Shown here piece by piece: positions 1 to 11,258 of a stretch of DNA of 64,000 nucleotides. This DNA is from Drosophila pseudoobscura (lineage: Eukaryota > Arthropoda > Insecta > Diptera > Drosophilidae), in contig NC_046683.1 in the NCBI RefSeq assembly GCF_009870125.1, positions 47,879,869 to 47,943,868 of the forward strand. The letters run 5' to 3'. Each line of letters opens with the position of its first letter. Within the stretch, counting starts at the first letter, position 1. Made by a program: the position numbers and the translations under genes. The notes under the pieces are model-generated. The model was not told the DNA's origin. It ran no database searches and was given only the letters and a program-made list of their open reading frames with translations.

Positions 1-89
1 CCATGTGCTCGAAGGCCCATTAGGGGGACGGCCATAAAACCGTGAAATCACATACAAAACGCATTTAACGCCCCACATCAAGAAAAAAC

Positions 90-152
90 AGAGAGATAGA
101 GAGGGAGAGAGAGAGAGAGAGAGGGAGAGAGGGAGCGAGAGAGAGGGAGAGA
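90..152. repeat. GA-rich simple repeat
   Basis: An interrupted GAGA tract of about 60 bp with GGGA interruptions. It would bind GAGA factor or CLAMP-type proteins if accessible. Similar tracts recur at 25602-25631, 39908-39928, 47745-47775 and 60181-60219. Confidence 0.8.
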
Positions 153-3100
153 AACATTTTGGTTTTAATTAAAGAGGAGGCCGAAAAACAAAACGAAACA
201 ACAAAGAAATGTATCTCGAGGATATTTTAATTTAATGTTAGCTGGAGCCACCAGTAAGTACTTCCGTTTACAGCTAGACGTGCGCCTGCTGCACATGTGT
301 GTGGCAAGGGCAGGGGGGTGGGGGAGCCGCCTTGGATCCAATGTCAATGCCACACGGAAACAACAGCCACAACAAATTCCCCGACTCAATTTCAGAAAAT
401 GATTTAACGACTCCATTTGAGCATGAAATTGCAAGGAAGTGCAGGGGGGCGCGGCGGCGGGGAGGGGAGCAGGGGGTGTCCTCCTGGTTGTCCCCTCTTT
501 TGGGCTTATTTTCAGTCGAGTGTTTTAAATGGGGAGCAACACAGAAAGAATACAACAAATAAACGAAAGAAGGGAAGGTCCTTGGTCCTTGGTCCTTGGT
601 CCTGGCACAAAAGCCATTCACCAGCATCGCTGACGGCCGTGGCAACTTTATCACTAAGTGGGAAAATCTGTAGGATTTTTTAAGTGCTCCTGCATATGGG
701 AAAGGGAATGGGAATGGAAAGAGGACAGCACCTCCATTGTCCTGGGATAACTCCTCGTTTCAAGTTCGTTGTCGTTGTCTACGAAGAGGATCCACACACA
801 CACACCCGTTTTTGTTTTGTTGTTTTCAAGGTGTGCTAAGGAGGCGTTTGCACAAAACAATTTTCATTTACTTTGCGTTTTTAATCATGCTTAAAGGATA
901 TGTCAGGCAAACGCTCGTTATTATATAGACAAGACACGACACGGCAGGACAGGACGAGACTGGGTCCGTCCGTCTGGCAGGCGGGCAGGCAGGCAGGCAG
1001 GCAGGATGTCAACGCAAATTCAAGTGAAATGATGCACAAGGAAATAATAGAGAAAAGAAAAGGATTGCTACCGGATGAATGCACTTCATTTGAAGTAGAA
1101 GTGGAAGGAATGCAGTCCTAGTCCTCATTGTTAGACAGGACTGGAGCTGGAGCCGGAGCGCACACCGAAGGCAGCGCCCAAGTCAAGCCCAAAGGATTAC
1201 AGACTTTGAGGGGTGTGTGCTGTCGATTTTTCATATCCATCATGGCCATTGATGATCGTGTTTTGGCATATTTGTGGCTTACCCTAAAAGGTAAGCAGAG
1301 CCGTCACTCCTTTACTCCTTCTCTCCCAAGGGATTGAGGTTTCGCGGGAAAAGGCTGAGGGAAGGACAGCCATAAAGCAGAGACCGGTGGGCATTAGAAG
1401 CGGGACAATCGATGTGAAGGCAGTGGAAGCTGCCAGAGAGAAGTCTTTTCATAATACACTTGAAGAAATGGTTAGCCCCAACTTTAATCCATGTATAAAA
1501 CCCTTTAAAATAAATGTTATGCATTAATGTGCGTGTGAGCAAGTCGCACAATCAAACCACCAACACTCATGGTCTTCAAGTACATCGAGAACTGCCATCC
1601 GCCTCGTTTCTTGGCCTCGCCTGCGAGTAGGAGCCAAATATTGAACATTCCGCTCATTCGAAAGTGCTGATTAGTGCTTTGGACATCGAATTTCAGGGTT
1701 TTTTTTCCAGCAATGTTTGAGTGTTTGGCTCTCCAGGACCAAAATCCAATGAAGGCAAGTATATAAATACTTTATCTCCAAACCCGAATAAGACATCAAA
1801 ATCATAATCCTGGCTTTCGCAGACACACCATCTCCGATAGGGACATTGAGTGACAACCATTGTTCCGCTCGATACTGATCATTCAAGCGAAAAAGCAGCG
1901 AGAAAGGATTATGCGGCTTAGGGGTGTGCGCCCCTATGCCTCTGTTCCTCTGTGCCTCTGTCCCTCTGTGCCTCTGTCCCTCTATGCATGGATTGTGGCT
2001 TGCAGTCAAAGGTTACAACAATAGCGCGGGCAGAAAGATTCTCTGAAGAGCCACAGATAGCGGTACATGAGACCTCCAGCTGTTTTTGGTCGCCGCTGAT
2101 GATGAAGTTGTTCTTCGCCAACTTTGAAGTAGCCGCCCTAGACAACGGGAGTCATTAATTTCGGACTGGAAAGAGAACTTTCAACAAGTTGTTGGTCAGG
2201 GTCGCAGTGTATGTTCTCACCTCTGACTCCCTCCCATACCAGCTCCACTCCGCGTCTCCGCGTCTCCGATTCTCACAGAACGAGAGCCAAGACAGAGCCT
2301 CGGGTACACATGCATTTCTATCTAATTAAAACAGGTGTTTTAATTATTGCAGCCATTTAATTTTCCCTCGATGTATGCAGCGCTCCGACGTTTCCTTTTG
2401 GCCGACAGTCGCCGCCTTGCCCACTTGGCACATTTTACGAGCCTCCGAGCCTCCGAGCCTCCGAGCCGGGCCTCAAACACCATTAAAATGTGTTGCACTT
2501 TCCGCACCCCAAGTTGCTCATTAGGTGAGCGGTGCTCTCTCTGCTCTAGATATGATGAATTTTCTGTTTTCTGTTTTCTGTTTATTAGACTCGTAAAAAT
2601 GGCAACACTCGCTGGGCGGGTACCCTCGGGTACCCTCGGGGGCTCTTTATTACTTTGTTTAACCATTTTTTATTGCAATTAGATGGGGGGGGGGAAATGG
2701 TGGCCTTAGAACTTCTTTTTCTTGCCCTATCTGCCTCTGTCCATTGTGTTAATTAGAAGCCAAAAGCTTTGAGGGGCTGGCCCTAGGAGGAGGGTCTCCT
2801 CCTCTGGCCGAAACCCTTTCTTATTATGGAAAACAGAGTTTTTCCAGTAATTACAGGGGGGGGGGGGGGGGGTTCAATCAGTTGTTATCTTTGGCTGGTC
2901 CTAATCAATTTTTGAATTAAATAACACAACGAGAACCAGCCGTCACCATCACCATTACCATCAACATTTCATACTTAATCAGGTAATAATAACATAAATT
3001 AAATAAACAACAACAAGAGGCAGAGAGGCAGAGCCTCATCGATGATGTGTGTTAAATTTCACGCGTTACATTTAAGTCATCTCCCAACAACAGCTGCTCC

Positions 3101-3752
3101 CAGTCCCGGTCCCAGTCCCGGTCCCATTCCCGGTTCCAATCTCAAATCCAGATAACCAGAATATTGCAAGTTCATTATACAAACACCAATCAAACATCGA
3201 AGACTGCTGGAACAGGTATGAAAATCCAATTAAAGCCGTCAGGCAAATCGGCCGCAACAGTTGTTGGCCGAAAAGGGAAAAACTGCTGCCTCACCGCACA
3301 CTTCTTACTCAATTAGAACAGAAAATTCAACGGAAATGTGAGAGAAAACAAAAATACATACAAATATATATATATATATATATGTAATACTGGAAACGTA
3401 GGCAGTCAACAGACGACCAGGGGTCGTCCAATGACCAGATCTGACTCCTGGCCATGTCGATTTTTCCACCTAAAAGGCTTGAGTTGATTTTCAAGTGGCC
3501 CGGCAACTGTGGCACTTGAAATGTGTGTTTCTTTCTTTCGCATTCTTCACCTGTCAAGGTAAGGCAGTAGTTGGACGCTGCTCGGAGTCCGACTCCAGCT
3601 GGAGCTCCAGGAAAGTGCAATAAGAACGTCTAAAACCTCACACTTCAAAACTTTAGCCGAAACATCAAAGTTGACGTACACAATGGCCATTGATGTGATA
3701 CAACTCGAGTGCAAAGAAAACAAAACTCGAAACCCTAGTAGTAGTCTCACAC

Positions 3753-3822
3753 AGATGCACAGATACACAGATACACAGATACACGGATACACAGATACCC
3801 AGATACACGGATACCCAGAGAC
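3753..3822. repeat. 8-bp AGATACAC tandem array
   Basis: Nine or so copies of AGATACAC and its variants GGATACAC and AGATACCC. Short relatives of the same motif appear near 11700, 12900, 24600 and 25690, so the motif is a genome-style repeat rather than a local accident. Confidence 0.75.
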
Positions 3823-4008
3823 TCGGTCGTCTTCGTCGTCTTCGTTGGCGGTGGCTTCTATTGTATGTTGTGTCGTCAGCCTCAACAAGCGTAAAATATT
3901 CTCAGAAATGCAACAACTTTGGCTTCAGCCTTTTGGCAACAGGGCCAGGAGCGTTGGGGCCCGGCAGCAGGCGCCCAAATGGGGGCGAAGTCTTTATGGT
4001 GATGGTGG

Positions 4009-4014
4009 TTTATT
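4009..4014 (-). promoter_or_regulatory. Poly(A) signal AATAAA of the PP1-like gene
   Basis: On the minus strand a canonical AATAAA begins six bases after the phosphatase stop codon, which predicts a very short 3' UTR. Confidence 0.65.
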
Positions 4015-4019
4015 GATTT

Positions 4020-5065
4020 CTAGAAGTTACGATTTCGTCCCGTAGCCTCCATTGAGGCACCAGGGCCGCCTCTGGTCACCGTGTAGGTGGGCTTGATGAT
4101 GATGAAGGTAATTATCAGATTGGCGTCCACGTTCATGATGGCCCCCGCATTGTCGAACATTCCCGCGTAGTTGGGCGCCGAGAAGATGGTGATCAGCTGG
4201 CGGGAGAAGAAATCGTAGCCATCGGCGACGACCTGATGGGCCCGGACGATCAGATCGATTTTCATCCGTTTGCAGAACAGATTCACAACGTTGTGCCCGA
4301 AGGTGTAGCTCACGCCGCGCTCGTTCTCGCCCCAGCCGGGGTTCCGATCGTCCGGATCGGACCACAGCAGGTCGCAGACGAGTCCGACGTCGGGCACCTC
4401 CAGCGGACGCTCCACGTCCTCGATGTCGTTCAGGCAGTGCATCCGCGGACTGATGCCGCCGTGGGCGCAGAAGATCCTCTGGCCGACAACGGCCGCCAGC
4501 GGCATACAGTCGTAGGCGGCCACGAAGCTCCGGAACAGGTTGACGGAGTAGCGCCGCTTGCACTCGTCGAAGAAGCCGTAGACGCGATTCACCTTGGCGG
4601 ACTCATGATTGCCGCGCAGCAGGAATATCTGGTTCGGGTAGCGCACCTTGTAGGCGAGCAGCAGCGTAAGGGTCTCCACGGACAGCTTCCCGCGGTCCAC
4701 ATAGTCCCCCAGAAAGAGGTACCTAGGCGATCGGGATCGGGAGTGATTAGCCGATTAGTTCCGCAGGGAGGAAGGACTCACTTTTGCTTTGGTATTGGTC
4801 CGCCCAAATGGAAGATCCTCAGGAGATCGGAAAACTGTCCATGGATATCGCCGCAGATCTTCAGCGGCGGTGCGATCCTTAGCAAGCTCTTCTCGTCCAG
4901 AAGGGCCCTACGCGCGAAATAGCAGACAAATCGCAGCTGATTCTCGGACAAATTGAGCCCGTTGTGGGGATTATCGCAGTTGACAAGTTTGTTGATTATC
5001 GACTCGATGTTGGCATTGAACACCTCATATTCGTTGGTGAGCCGATCCGTGTGCATATAGCTCAT
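4020..5065 (-). CDS. PP1-family serine/threonine phosphatase, two exons
   Basis: The minus-strand gene has exon 1 at 5065-4782 and exon 2 at 4722-4020. They are joined across a 59-bp intron (GTGAGT donor, CCTAG acceptor) that splits a Lys codon and restores the frame into [11 protein letters not shown]. The product is 328 aa, the usual PP1 catalytic-subunit length (about 325-330). All metallophosphatase signatures are visible: GDIHG (D73, H75), GDYVDRG (D101, R105), RGNHE (N133, H134), HGG (H182) and RAHQV (H257). These correspond to human PP1 D64, H66, D92, R96, N124, H125, H173 and H248. The enzyme should therefore bind two metals and dephosphorylate Ser/Thr. Divergent points are Ala281-Gly-Met283 where PP1 has Cys273-Gly-Glu275, Ile-Ile where the PP1 RVxF pocket has Met290-Cys291, and a novel Gly/Arg-rich tail lacking the PP1 C-terminal Thr-Pro site. 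It is clearly not one of the near-invariant somatic PP1 genes. I infer a lineage paralogue, possibly testis-expressed like PpY-55A or Pp1-Y. The retained intron argues against a recent retrocopy. Confidence 0.9.
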
Positions 5066-5529
5066 ATTTGTACGAGTAATTTTGGAATTTACACAGCCCG
5101 ACCAGGAAATGGCAGGCTACCAGACGATATCATTTCTCCAGCCTCTTCGTGTGACTTGTGTGTCTGTGGGCTCTACGGCGACCCCATTCCCACATTAACC
5201 GCTACCGTTTCATTAACCGAAAATCGTCTTCCTGCCTTTAGAACAGCGTTCGATGGACGACAACAAGATTGCCAACGAAGGCACGATGCAGACGGTGTAT
5301 GCAACCCATGCCTCCCGCCCCCCATGCCCCCCCGAAACCCAAACCAGAGTCCGTTCTATTTCGTTTCTATCGTTTCTATCGGTGGAGCACTTAACATTTT
5401 CGGCTCTGGTTGCATGTTTCGTCGTGTGCTGAATGTTGCATAAATAAAGCGCAGATCACACGCAAACAAAGCTCCAGCTACAGCTACAGCAGCCGTAACT
5501 GAAGCACCAGCCAGCCAGCCACCACAACG

Positions 5530-5610
5530 GACACGGACAGGGGCACGGACAGGGGCACGGACAGGGACTGGGACACGGACAGGGACACGGACAGGGACAG
5601 GGACAGCGAC
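5530..5610. repeat. GACAGGGACACG-type minisatellite
   Basis: About a dozen imperfect 6/12-bp units of the GGACAGGGGCAC / GGACACGGACAG kind. The long minus-strand frames here encode only VPVRVPVR-like repeats and are not a gene. Confidence 0.7.
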
Positions 5611-6164
5611 ACGGACAACATCAAAGTGTTGACTTGACATTTTGAACGACATTTTAACCTGTTTAGCAGAAGCGTCCAAAGCCGAATCGAAGCCTTTCGG
5701 CCAGAACCGGAGCTCTCTAGTTGGAGCTGTAGCTGGAGCCGGAGCTGAAACAAACCAAACCAAACCAAACAAGCGTAGCCAAAGCCAAGTCAGCGTGCCA
5801 TGGCAGTTGGTCGCATCATAGCCAGAGGTTTAGCCGGGCATTGGCCAGGGTTACGAGTGGGGGGGGATGGGAATGGGGCTGGGGATGGGGCTGGGGATGG
5901 GTCGGCATGGGTCGGTCTGGGATGGGGCAAATGAAACCAGCGAAGCAAACAACATGCTATGCTGCAATCCGAATGACTGCACGCTGTTTGTCAATGCCCT
6001 TTCCCTGGCGCAACACACCGCAGAGCCATGGCGAAGGCAATGGCCATTAGGTGGCCATTCGACCATTAGACGGTGTCTCTGGCAGATAATCGCATCAGAG
6101 GAGCTACTATATAAAGATCATCGATGGGATATGGCCAGACATCGGAGCTTTAAGTCAAAAGGGT

Positions 6165-7320
6165 GTTAAAAAAAAATGCAACTACACTTTTTGTTCAAGA
6201 GGTATCCTCGTAAAGGATAAACATTTAAATAAACTAATTCAATAATTAATTAATTAAATATTAAATATATATAAATCAAAATTAAAATTTATTTTAAATA
6301 ATTTTTTTTAAAGAAAATTAAATAAATTAATTAATATACGGAAAAAACGCTTTGTTTTACTTAATTTATTATTTTGTATTTGATTTGAAATTTTTGTTGA
6401 TATTATATACAAAGCTACATATGTCCGATTTTAATACCAAAAATATTTCCTATTTCGAATAATATTTTTTAACGAGGAGGTATCTGCGGAAAACTTATTC
6501 TTAGATTTTAATTATTTTTATTTTTTCAATAGGTATCCTCGAAAATTTAAATAAACCCATTAAATAATTAATTCATTAAATAATTAGCTTACCATTAGCT
6601 TAATCAAAATTAAGAAACTAAAATTTATTTCAAATAATTTTTTTAACGAAAAGGTGGATCTATGGCGGATTAAAAATAAGACCTTTTTCCGATTTTAATA
6701 CCAAAAATATTTTCTAGTACAAATTTACAATTAATATTTATTTAAACAAAATTTTTTAACGAAGAGGTTTCTGTGAAAAACTATTTTTTTAGTTTTTAAT
6801 TTTTTTTTTCAAGAGGTATACTCGAACAGGATAAAAATTGAAATAAAATTTAAATAATTAATTAATTAATTAAATAATAAGCTTATCACAAATATTTCCC
6901 AATCAAAATTTTAAATTAAAAGGTATTTCAAAGAATTTTGTAACGGAGAGGTGGAAAATTAGTATTTATTTTTAATTTAATTTTTAATTTGTATTTGAAT
7001 GAAATTTAAATTTTTATTATACACAAATTATATGCTTATACAGATTAAAAATAAATTCTATGTCCAATATCAAAAATATTTCCTAATAAAAATTTAAAAT
7101 TAAAATCGATTTCAAATAATTTTTGTAGTGAGTTTTTTTAAAATTTGTTATTTTATTTCATACTATCTATAATCCTCAGGATCCCCAGGATATAGTCGAC
7201 ATATGGCTGATATGTTTTACAATGCTTTATAATATTGAGTGGATTATTATTTATTTTTACTTTTGTTTATTTGTGTTTATTTTTATTTGTTATTTTTTTT
7301 TTAAATTTATTTATTTATAA
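6165..7320. repeat. AT-rich island with degenerate ~280-330-bp tandem units
   Basis: The anchor AGAGGTATCCTCG recurs at about 6198, 6529 (AATAGGTATCCTCG) and 6812 (AGAGGTATACTCG), giving spacings of about 331 and 283 bp. A second anchor, ATACCAAAAATATTT, recurs at about 6435 and 6700, with a decayed copy near 7065-7085. Between anchors the units are AT runs such as AATTAATTAATTAAAT. I do not recognise a known transposon family. Confidence 0.65.
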
Positions 7321-7438
7321 AATCCCTGGAATTCCGCTGGTTTTCCAAAGGAGAGATACGTAATCCCAAGCCTAGTCCAAGCCGGGCTATTAGGGTATTT
7401 CCAGTGTGCTTCTTCGGCGGGCCAGAGCCGGCACTTAC

Positions 7439-7516
7439 CTTGTTCTCACTGCTGCTGCTGTTGCTGCTGCCACTGCTGTATTCTAGTGATGATGACGCCG
7501 ATTCGTTTTGGGCCAT
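7439..7516 (-). CDS. Candidate first coding exon of an unidentified minus-strand gene
   Basis: The full exon appears to be 7628-7439. The intron acceptor TTTGATTTTAG ends at 7629. It is followed by a CA-rich 5' UTR of about 110 nt, a start codon in good Drosophila context (TCAACAACATGG, 7516-7514), 26 codons, and a consensus donor AAG|GTAAGT at 7438. The coding part starts MAQNESASSS and continues as a Ser/Glu/Asn-rich, probably disordered N-terminus ending SENK in phase 0. Acceptor, Kozak start and donor together are unlikely by chance. The next exon must lie to the left, perhaps outside the window. I could not identify a matching exon or name the gene. The repeated AGC/AGT serine codons mean this could still be a low-complexity artefact. 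Confidence 0.6.
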
Positions 7517-7628
7517 GTTGTTGACTCGCCTGGCTGGATGAGCTGTTCGGATGTTGGCCTGGTTCCTGGGCTGCTTGGGCTGCTTCGGTCGGTTCGGTCG
7601 CTGCTTGTTTGAGCTGTTGTTAATTTTC

Positions 7629-10342
7629 CTAAAATCAAAGCACAAAATTCACAGGAAATGTAAACCGTTTTGTGGTAATTCAAAACACGACGACAAAGCT
7701 GAAACTGGAACACAGTTTACAAGAAATTGCATTTGCCTTTGCCCTGTGCCCTGTTCAGTGCCCTGTTTGGACACCGAACGAGCCCACAAATGCAGGGGTT
7801 TTAGTGTCTTGGCTTTATGTGTTCATCGTCTTAAGTCAAATTAAAATATTAAAATTTATGAACGACCGGCAGACCAAAAAAATTGTATCTGGGCAAATGT
7901 TTGCCAGGGCTTGATTATAGCCTTTGCTTTCCGCAACGAAGCCACAAAAAAACCAGAAAAAATAAAACCCCAAAGAAGAGTGAATCTTGCAACGTGCATC
8001 TCGTTGCAACAGAGGTCTGGGTCTGGGTCCGCGTCTGCGTCTGCGTCCGCGTCCGATGCGCCGCAGATGATAAATAATCCACGCAAAGCCGGGCGTCCTC
8101 CTCCATGGCTCATCCGGCAGGTGCAAATCGCATGTGACAGGCAGACACTTAACTTTTGTACTCCAAGAGTGGCCCCGTGTACTCGAGAGCTGCCGCTGGA
8201 CTTCCCTGCCAATGCCAACAGAGGGGCATTCCAGGAGGAGAGCCTTCGCTCAGGCCGGTCATTTTTTATCGCATGTTAATCACAACCTTGTGGAACTTTG
8301 TTTGCCTTGGCTGGCTGGCCGGCTGGCTGGCTGGGCCTCTGCTCTCTGGTTAAGCTCTTGGCCTTTGCTAAAACCCTTTTTGTTGCTGTGGCTACAGGGG
8401 TATCCTCTCTCTGACTCCTTTCTTCTTGTTTGATTTTCTTTTTGCTTTTGTATGCATATTTCCAACAGATGCCAGCGTCGGCTGGTGGCCGGTCCTCTGT
8501 TGGCTTTGCTGCTTCTCATAGACATGGTCTTGAGCCTGGTCTAAGTGAATGCAATTAAAATTGACGTTAATCTGCTGGAATTCTGATGTTTTGTCATGTT
8601 TGCGCGCTAAAGATGTTATTTTGTTTTGACATGCTCTTGGCCAGGCCAGGACCGAGCAGAGCCGAGACCTAGGACAACAGAGACAGAGAGAGGCAGAGCC
8701 CGAGCAAACATCCATGCAACAAAGTCTACAGAGGCAACAAGGAGTCAACCAGAGGCAGAGTCCAGCTAGTGGAAATGGCAGTCTGTCTCTCAGACTTTGA
8801 CTCCATCTCCGACTCCTTCTCCGACTCCTTCTCCTTCTCCGTTGCCTTCTCTGGCTCTGGCTCTGTTGTCGTGTACATGTAGATCAATCTATCTAACTAA
8901 CGCGTTTGGTGTTTGCCTGGCTGCTCTCCCCCCCGCCTCCCCCCTGGTCCTGTCCTCCCCAGAGGAGTCCATGGCCAGGGCTTGTTATTTAAATTGTTAT
9001 ATTATTTGTGGCTGGCTAAGCTTGGGAACCCGGCTCTGGCTCTGGCTCTGGCTCTGGCTCGTCGGCTCTGGCTTGTTATGGCTTAACTTTAATCGAATTC
9101 GTCTGGCGTCGCGTCGCCCTCTGCCTGCCCTTTTATGGCCTGTTTTGTAGTGTCTTAAAGACATGCAGTTAATGTTTATGATTGCTTACTTAAATCTTAA
9201 ACTTATTAAATGGTTTTAGCCCCTAGGCGGGGGGGCTTAGAAGGGGGATCCCCTAGGCTCTCGAATATCTTCTACTCATTGGCCATAGTTTCAACAACAA
9301 TTCAGGGCCCTCTCCACCTTGGCAGGACACGAAAAGAAAGCCGATCTGAGGAGCTATAAATCTCGGGCGACACACACACACACACACAGTTTTGGCCATT
9401 ATTACTGCAACATTAAGACACCCAAATGGCCGGGCTTTTGTTGCCTGCTGGCAGATCCCAAAGCCAGATGCCAGCCGGGCCATAACTGCCATTAACATTG
9501 CCACTTAATTTACTCTTAGCCGAGAATCCGAGAAAACCAGAACAAACGCAAACAGCAGCAAATACACACAAAATGACGCACTGCTATCTTATTATATTTG
9601 GCCAACAAAAAGGAGCCACCAAAAAAACCCATACAGCGGTGGGAGAGGGGGGGAGGGAGGGGGGGACGAACAACAATTAAAACCATTTTCAAGCAGCCAA
9701 ACAAATGGAATGGCATCCATGAGGGGAGGGGGAGGGGGAGAGGGGACAGGGGGCCATTGTCCGGCAAACCTCCTGCGCTTATTTATTGGCGTCCAGTCTG
9801 TCGCTGCCACATTGTTTGACCAAGAAAAAGGAAAGTAAACCAGGCAAAAAAAAAAAACAGAAAGAAAAGAAAAGAAAAAACCAGGCCACGAAGAAAGTGG
9901 CTCACTCGATCTGCCTCTGTGTGTGTGTGTGTGTGTGTGTTTTGGGATGTATTTTAACAATTTTCAATTTTAGCTTTTGTTCTCGCAAGCAAACAATAAG
10001 AGAGAGAGAAAATACTGAACACACTGTGGTCAAAGGAGGACGGCCACCGAGCCACCGAGCCTCCGAGCCTCGAATGGATTTTCCTAGGCCCTGCCCAGCA
10101 CGGCGGTGGGTCCTTGTCTCTGCCCGAAGTCACATCTTCATTTATTCTCCGATCCTTTTTGTTATTTGCTGGACTATTCATTTGATTCGATTGCATTGCC
10201 AAAACAATTTCAAATGCCACTTTAATACCCACTTTTGGAGGCCATAAATAATTGTGCGCAGGCGTCACGTCACCCCGTTGCCTTTCCGGCGGAATATCAG
10301 GGATCTAAAAATACTACAGCAGCAGTTCGAGTACTTTCTATA
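7629..10342. other. Noncoding, CT/GT-rich simple repeats
   Basis: I see no gene. Contents are a GTCTGCGTCC-type array (8018-8060), CTGGCTGGCCGG repeats (8310-8335), CTCCGACTCCTT repeats (8800-8845), a GGCTCT array (9031-9075), an AC run (9370-9388), GGGAGGGAGG tracts (9645-9665) and a GT run (9920-9939). The minus-strand gene that uses the 7439-7628 exon may have an upstream 5' UTR exon in or beyond this span; no signal identifies it. Confidence 0.5.
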
Positions 10343-10990
10343 TATAGAGGGGGCGATAGAGAGGGGATAGAAGTGGGTAGGGGAGGCCTAGAGAGGAATA
10401 GAGGGGCCTAGAGGTGGATAGAGAGGGATAGAGGGGGCTAGAGAGGGATAGAGGACGGCTAGAGAGGGGGCTAGAGAGGGATAGAGAGGGCTAGAGAGGG
10501 GTACAGAGCCCTAGAGAGGGATAGAGAGGGTTGGACAGGGCTAGAAAGCGATGGAGGAGTGATAGAGGGGCGATAGAGGGGGTTAAAGGAGGGCTAGAGA
10601 GGTCTGGAGAGGGATAGAGGTGGGTAGGGGTGGATAGAGGCGGGCTAGAGAGGGATAGAGGGGGATAGAGGTGGGCTAGAGGGGTCTGGAGAGTGATAGA
10701 GGAGCGCTAGAGAGGGATAGAAGAGGGCTAGAGAGGAATAGAGGTGGGTAGAGGAGGGCTAGAAGAGGGCTAGAGAGGAATAGAGGGGGTACAGAGCCCT
10801 AGAGAGGGATAGAGGAGTGCTAGAGAGTGAAAGAAGAGAGCTAGAGAGGGCTAGAGGGGGATAGAAAGGTATAGAGAGGGCTAGAGGGGGATAGAGGAGG
10901 GCTAGCGGGGTCTGGAGAGTGATAGAGGTGGGTAGGGGAGGCCTAGAGAGGCATAGAGGATGTCTAGAGGGCCGATAGAGAGGCATAGCG
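10343..10990. repeat. Minisatellite of GCTAGAGAGGGATAGAG units
   Basis: About 650 bp of imperfect units of roughly 16-18 bp, mixing GCTAGAGAGGG, GATAGAGGGG, GGTGGGTAGGGG and TCTGGAGAGTGATAG variants. Higher-order repeats are visible, for example GGTACAGAGCCCTAGAGAGGG near 10500 and 10788. The variation suggests slippage plus unequal exchange. Its right end forms the C-terminal tail of the small minus-strand ORF next to it. Confidence 0.85.
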
Positions 10991-11258
10991 AGCGCCACAG
11001 TGGTATAGGGGGGACGGTGGTGACGGGGGACTGGGGGGTAACGCTAGTTGGGGGTGTCTTTGGGGTTGGCTTGCTTCCAAATTGATTTCCGGCGGAGTTC
11101 TGCTCGTCGCGCATCGCCGCCGAGGCCCAGGCGTTAATGAGCTGCAGCATGCGCCGTTGAGTATCTGACAGATACTTTCTACCATTGTCATGGAATGTTT
11201 GTTCTGCTTCAATGAGAGATGGCTCCGTGGTGGGGGCGGGGGTGGAAGAAATTTTCAT
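10902..11258 (-). CDS. Possible small gene, 118 codons, function unknown
   Basis: The first ~85 codons read as ordinary protein: a start at 11258, MKISSTPAPTTEPSLIEAEQ, an amphipathic stretch around SDTQRRMLQLINAWASAAMR, then a Thr/Pro-rich segment (about residues 67-87). The last ~32 codons run into the TAGAGAGGG minisatellite and encode LSLSRP-type repeat residues, so the native end is probably altered or lies at an unseen splice donor. I recognise no domain, and the start context (AAAATTATGA) is weak. It could be a decayed exon, a young lineage-specific gene, or chance. Confidence 0.35.
   Translation of the reverse strand: MKISSTPAPTTEPSLIEAEQTFHDNGRKYLSDTQRRMLQLINAWASAAMRDEQNSAGNQFGSKPTPKTPPTSVTPQSPVTTVPPIPLWRSLCLSIGPLDILYASLGLPYPPLSLSRPR

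Larger units (their letters stand above)
1..4008. other. Noncoding left flank, simple-repeat rich
   Basis: I see no gene here. The span holds a GA-rich tract (90-152), four copies of the 7-mer GGTCCTT (577-603), a GCAG tetranucleotide run (about 980-1004), a CCTCTGT-type array (1930-1985), a 9-bp GAGCCTCC-type array (2440-2466), a run of 17 G (2856-2872), an AT dinucleotide run (3364-3383) and an 8-bp AGATACAC array (3753-3822). The short open frame at 1242-1289 ends at a GTAAGC that could be a donor, but nothing else supports an exon. Confidence 0.6.
5066..7438. other. Noncoding, repeats and an AT-rich island
   Basis: No coding region is recognised. It includes an ACGGACAGGG-type minisatellite (about 5530-5610), a GGGGCTGGGGATG-type G-rich array (about 5851-5912) and the AT-rich tandem island described separately (6165-7320). 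If the exon at 7439-7628 is real, this stretch and the phosphatase gene may lie inside that gene's intron, on the same strand. Confidence 0.5.

Noticed and set aside
1242..1289. Possible first exon MAIDDRVLAYLWLTLK ending at GTAAGC
   Set aside because: Only 16 codons. ATGGCCATTGATG is a common word here (also at 3682), and no acceptor or continuing exon was found.
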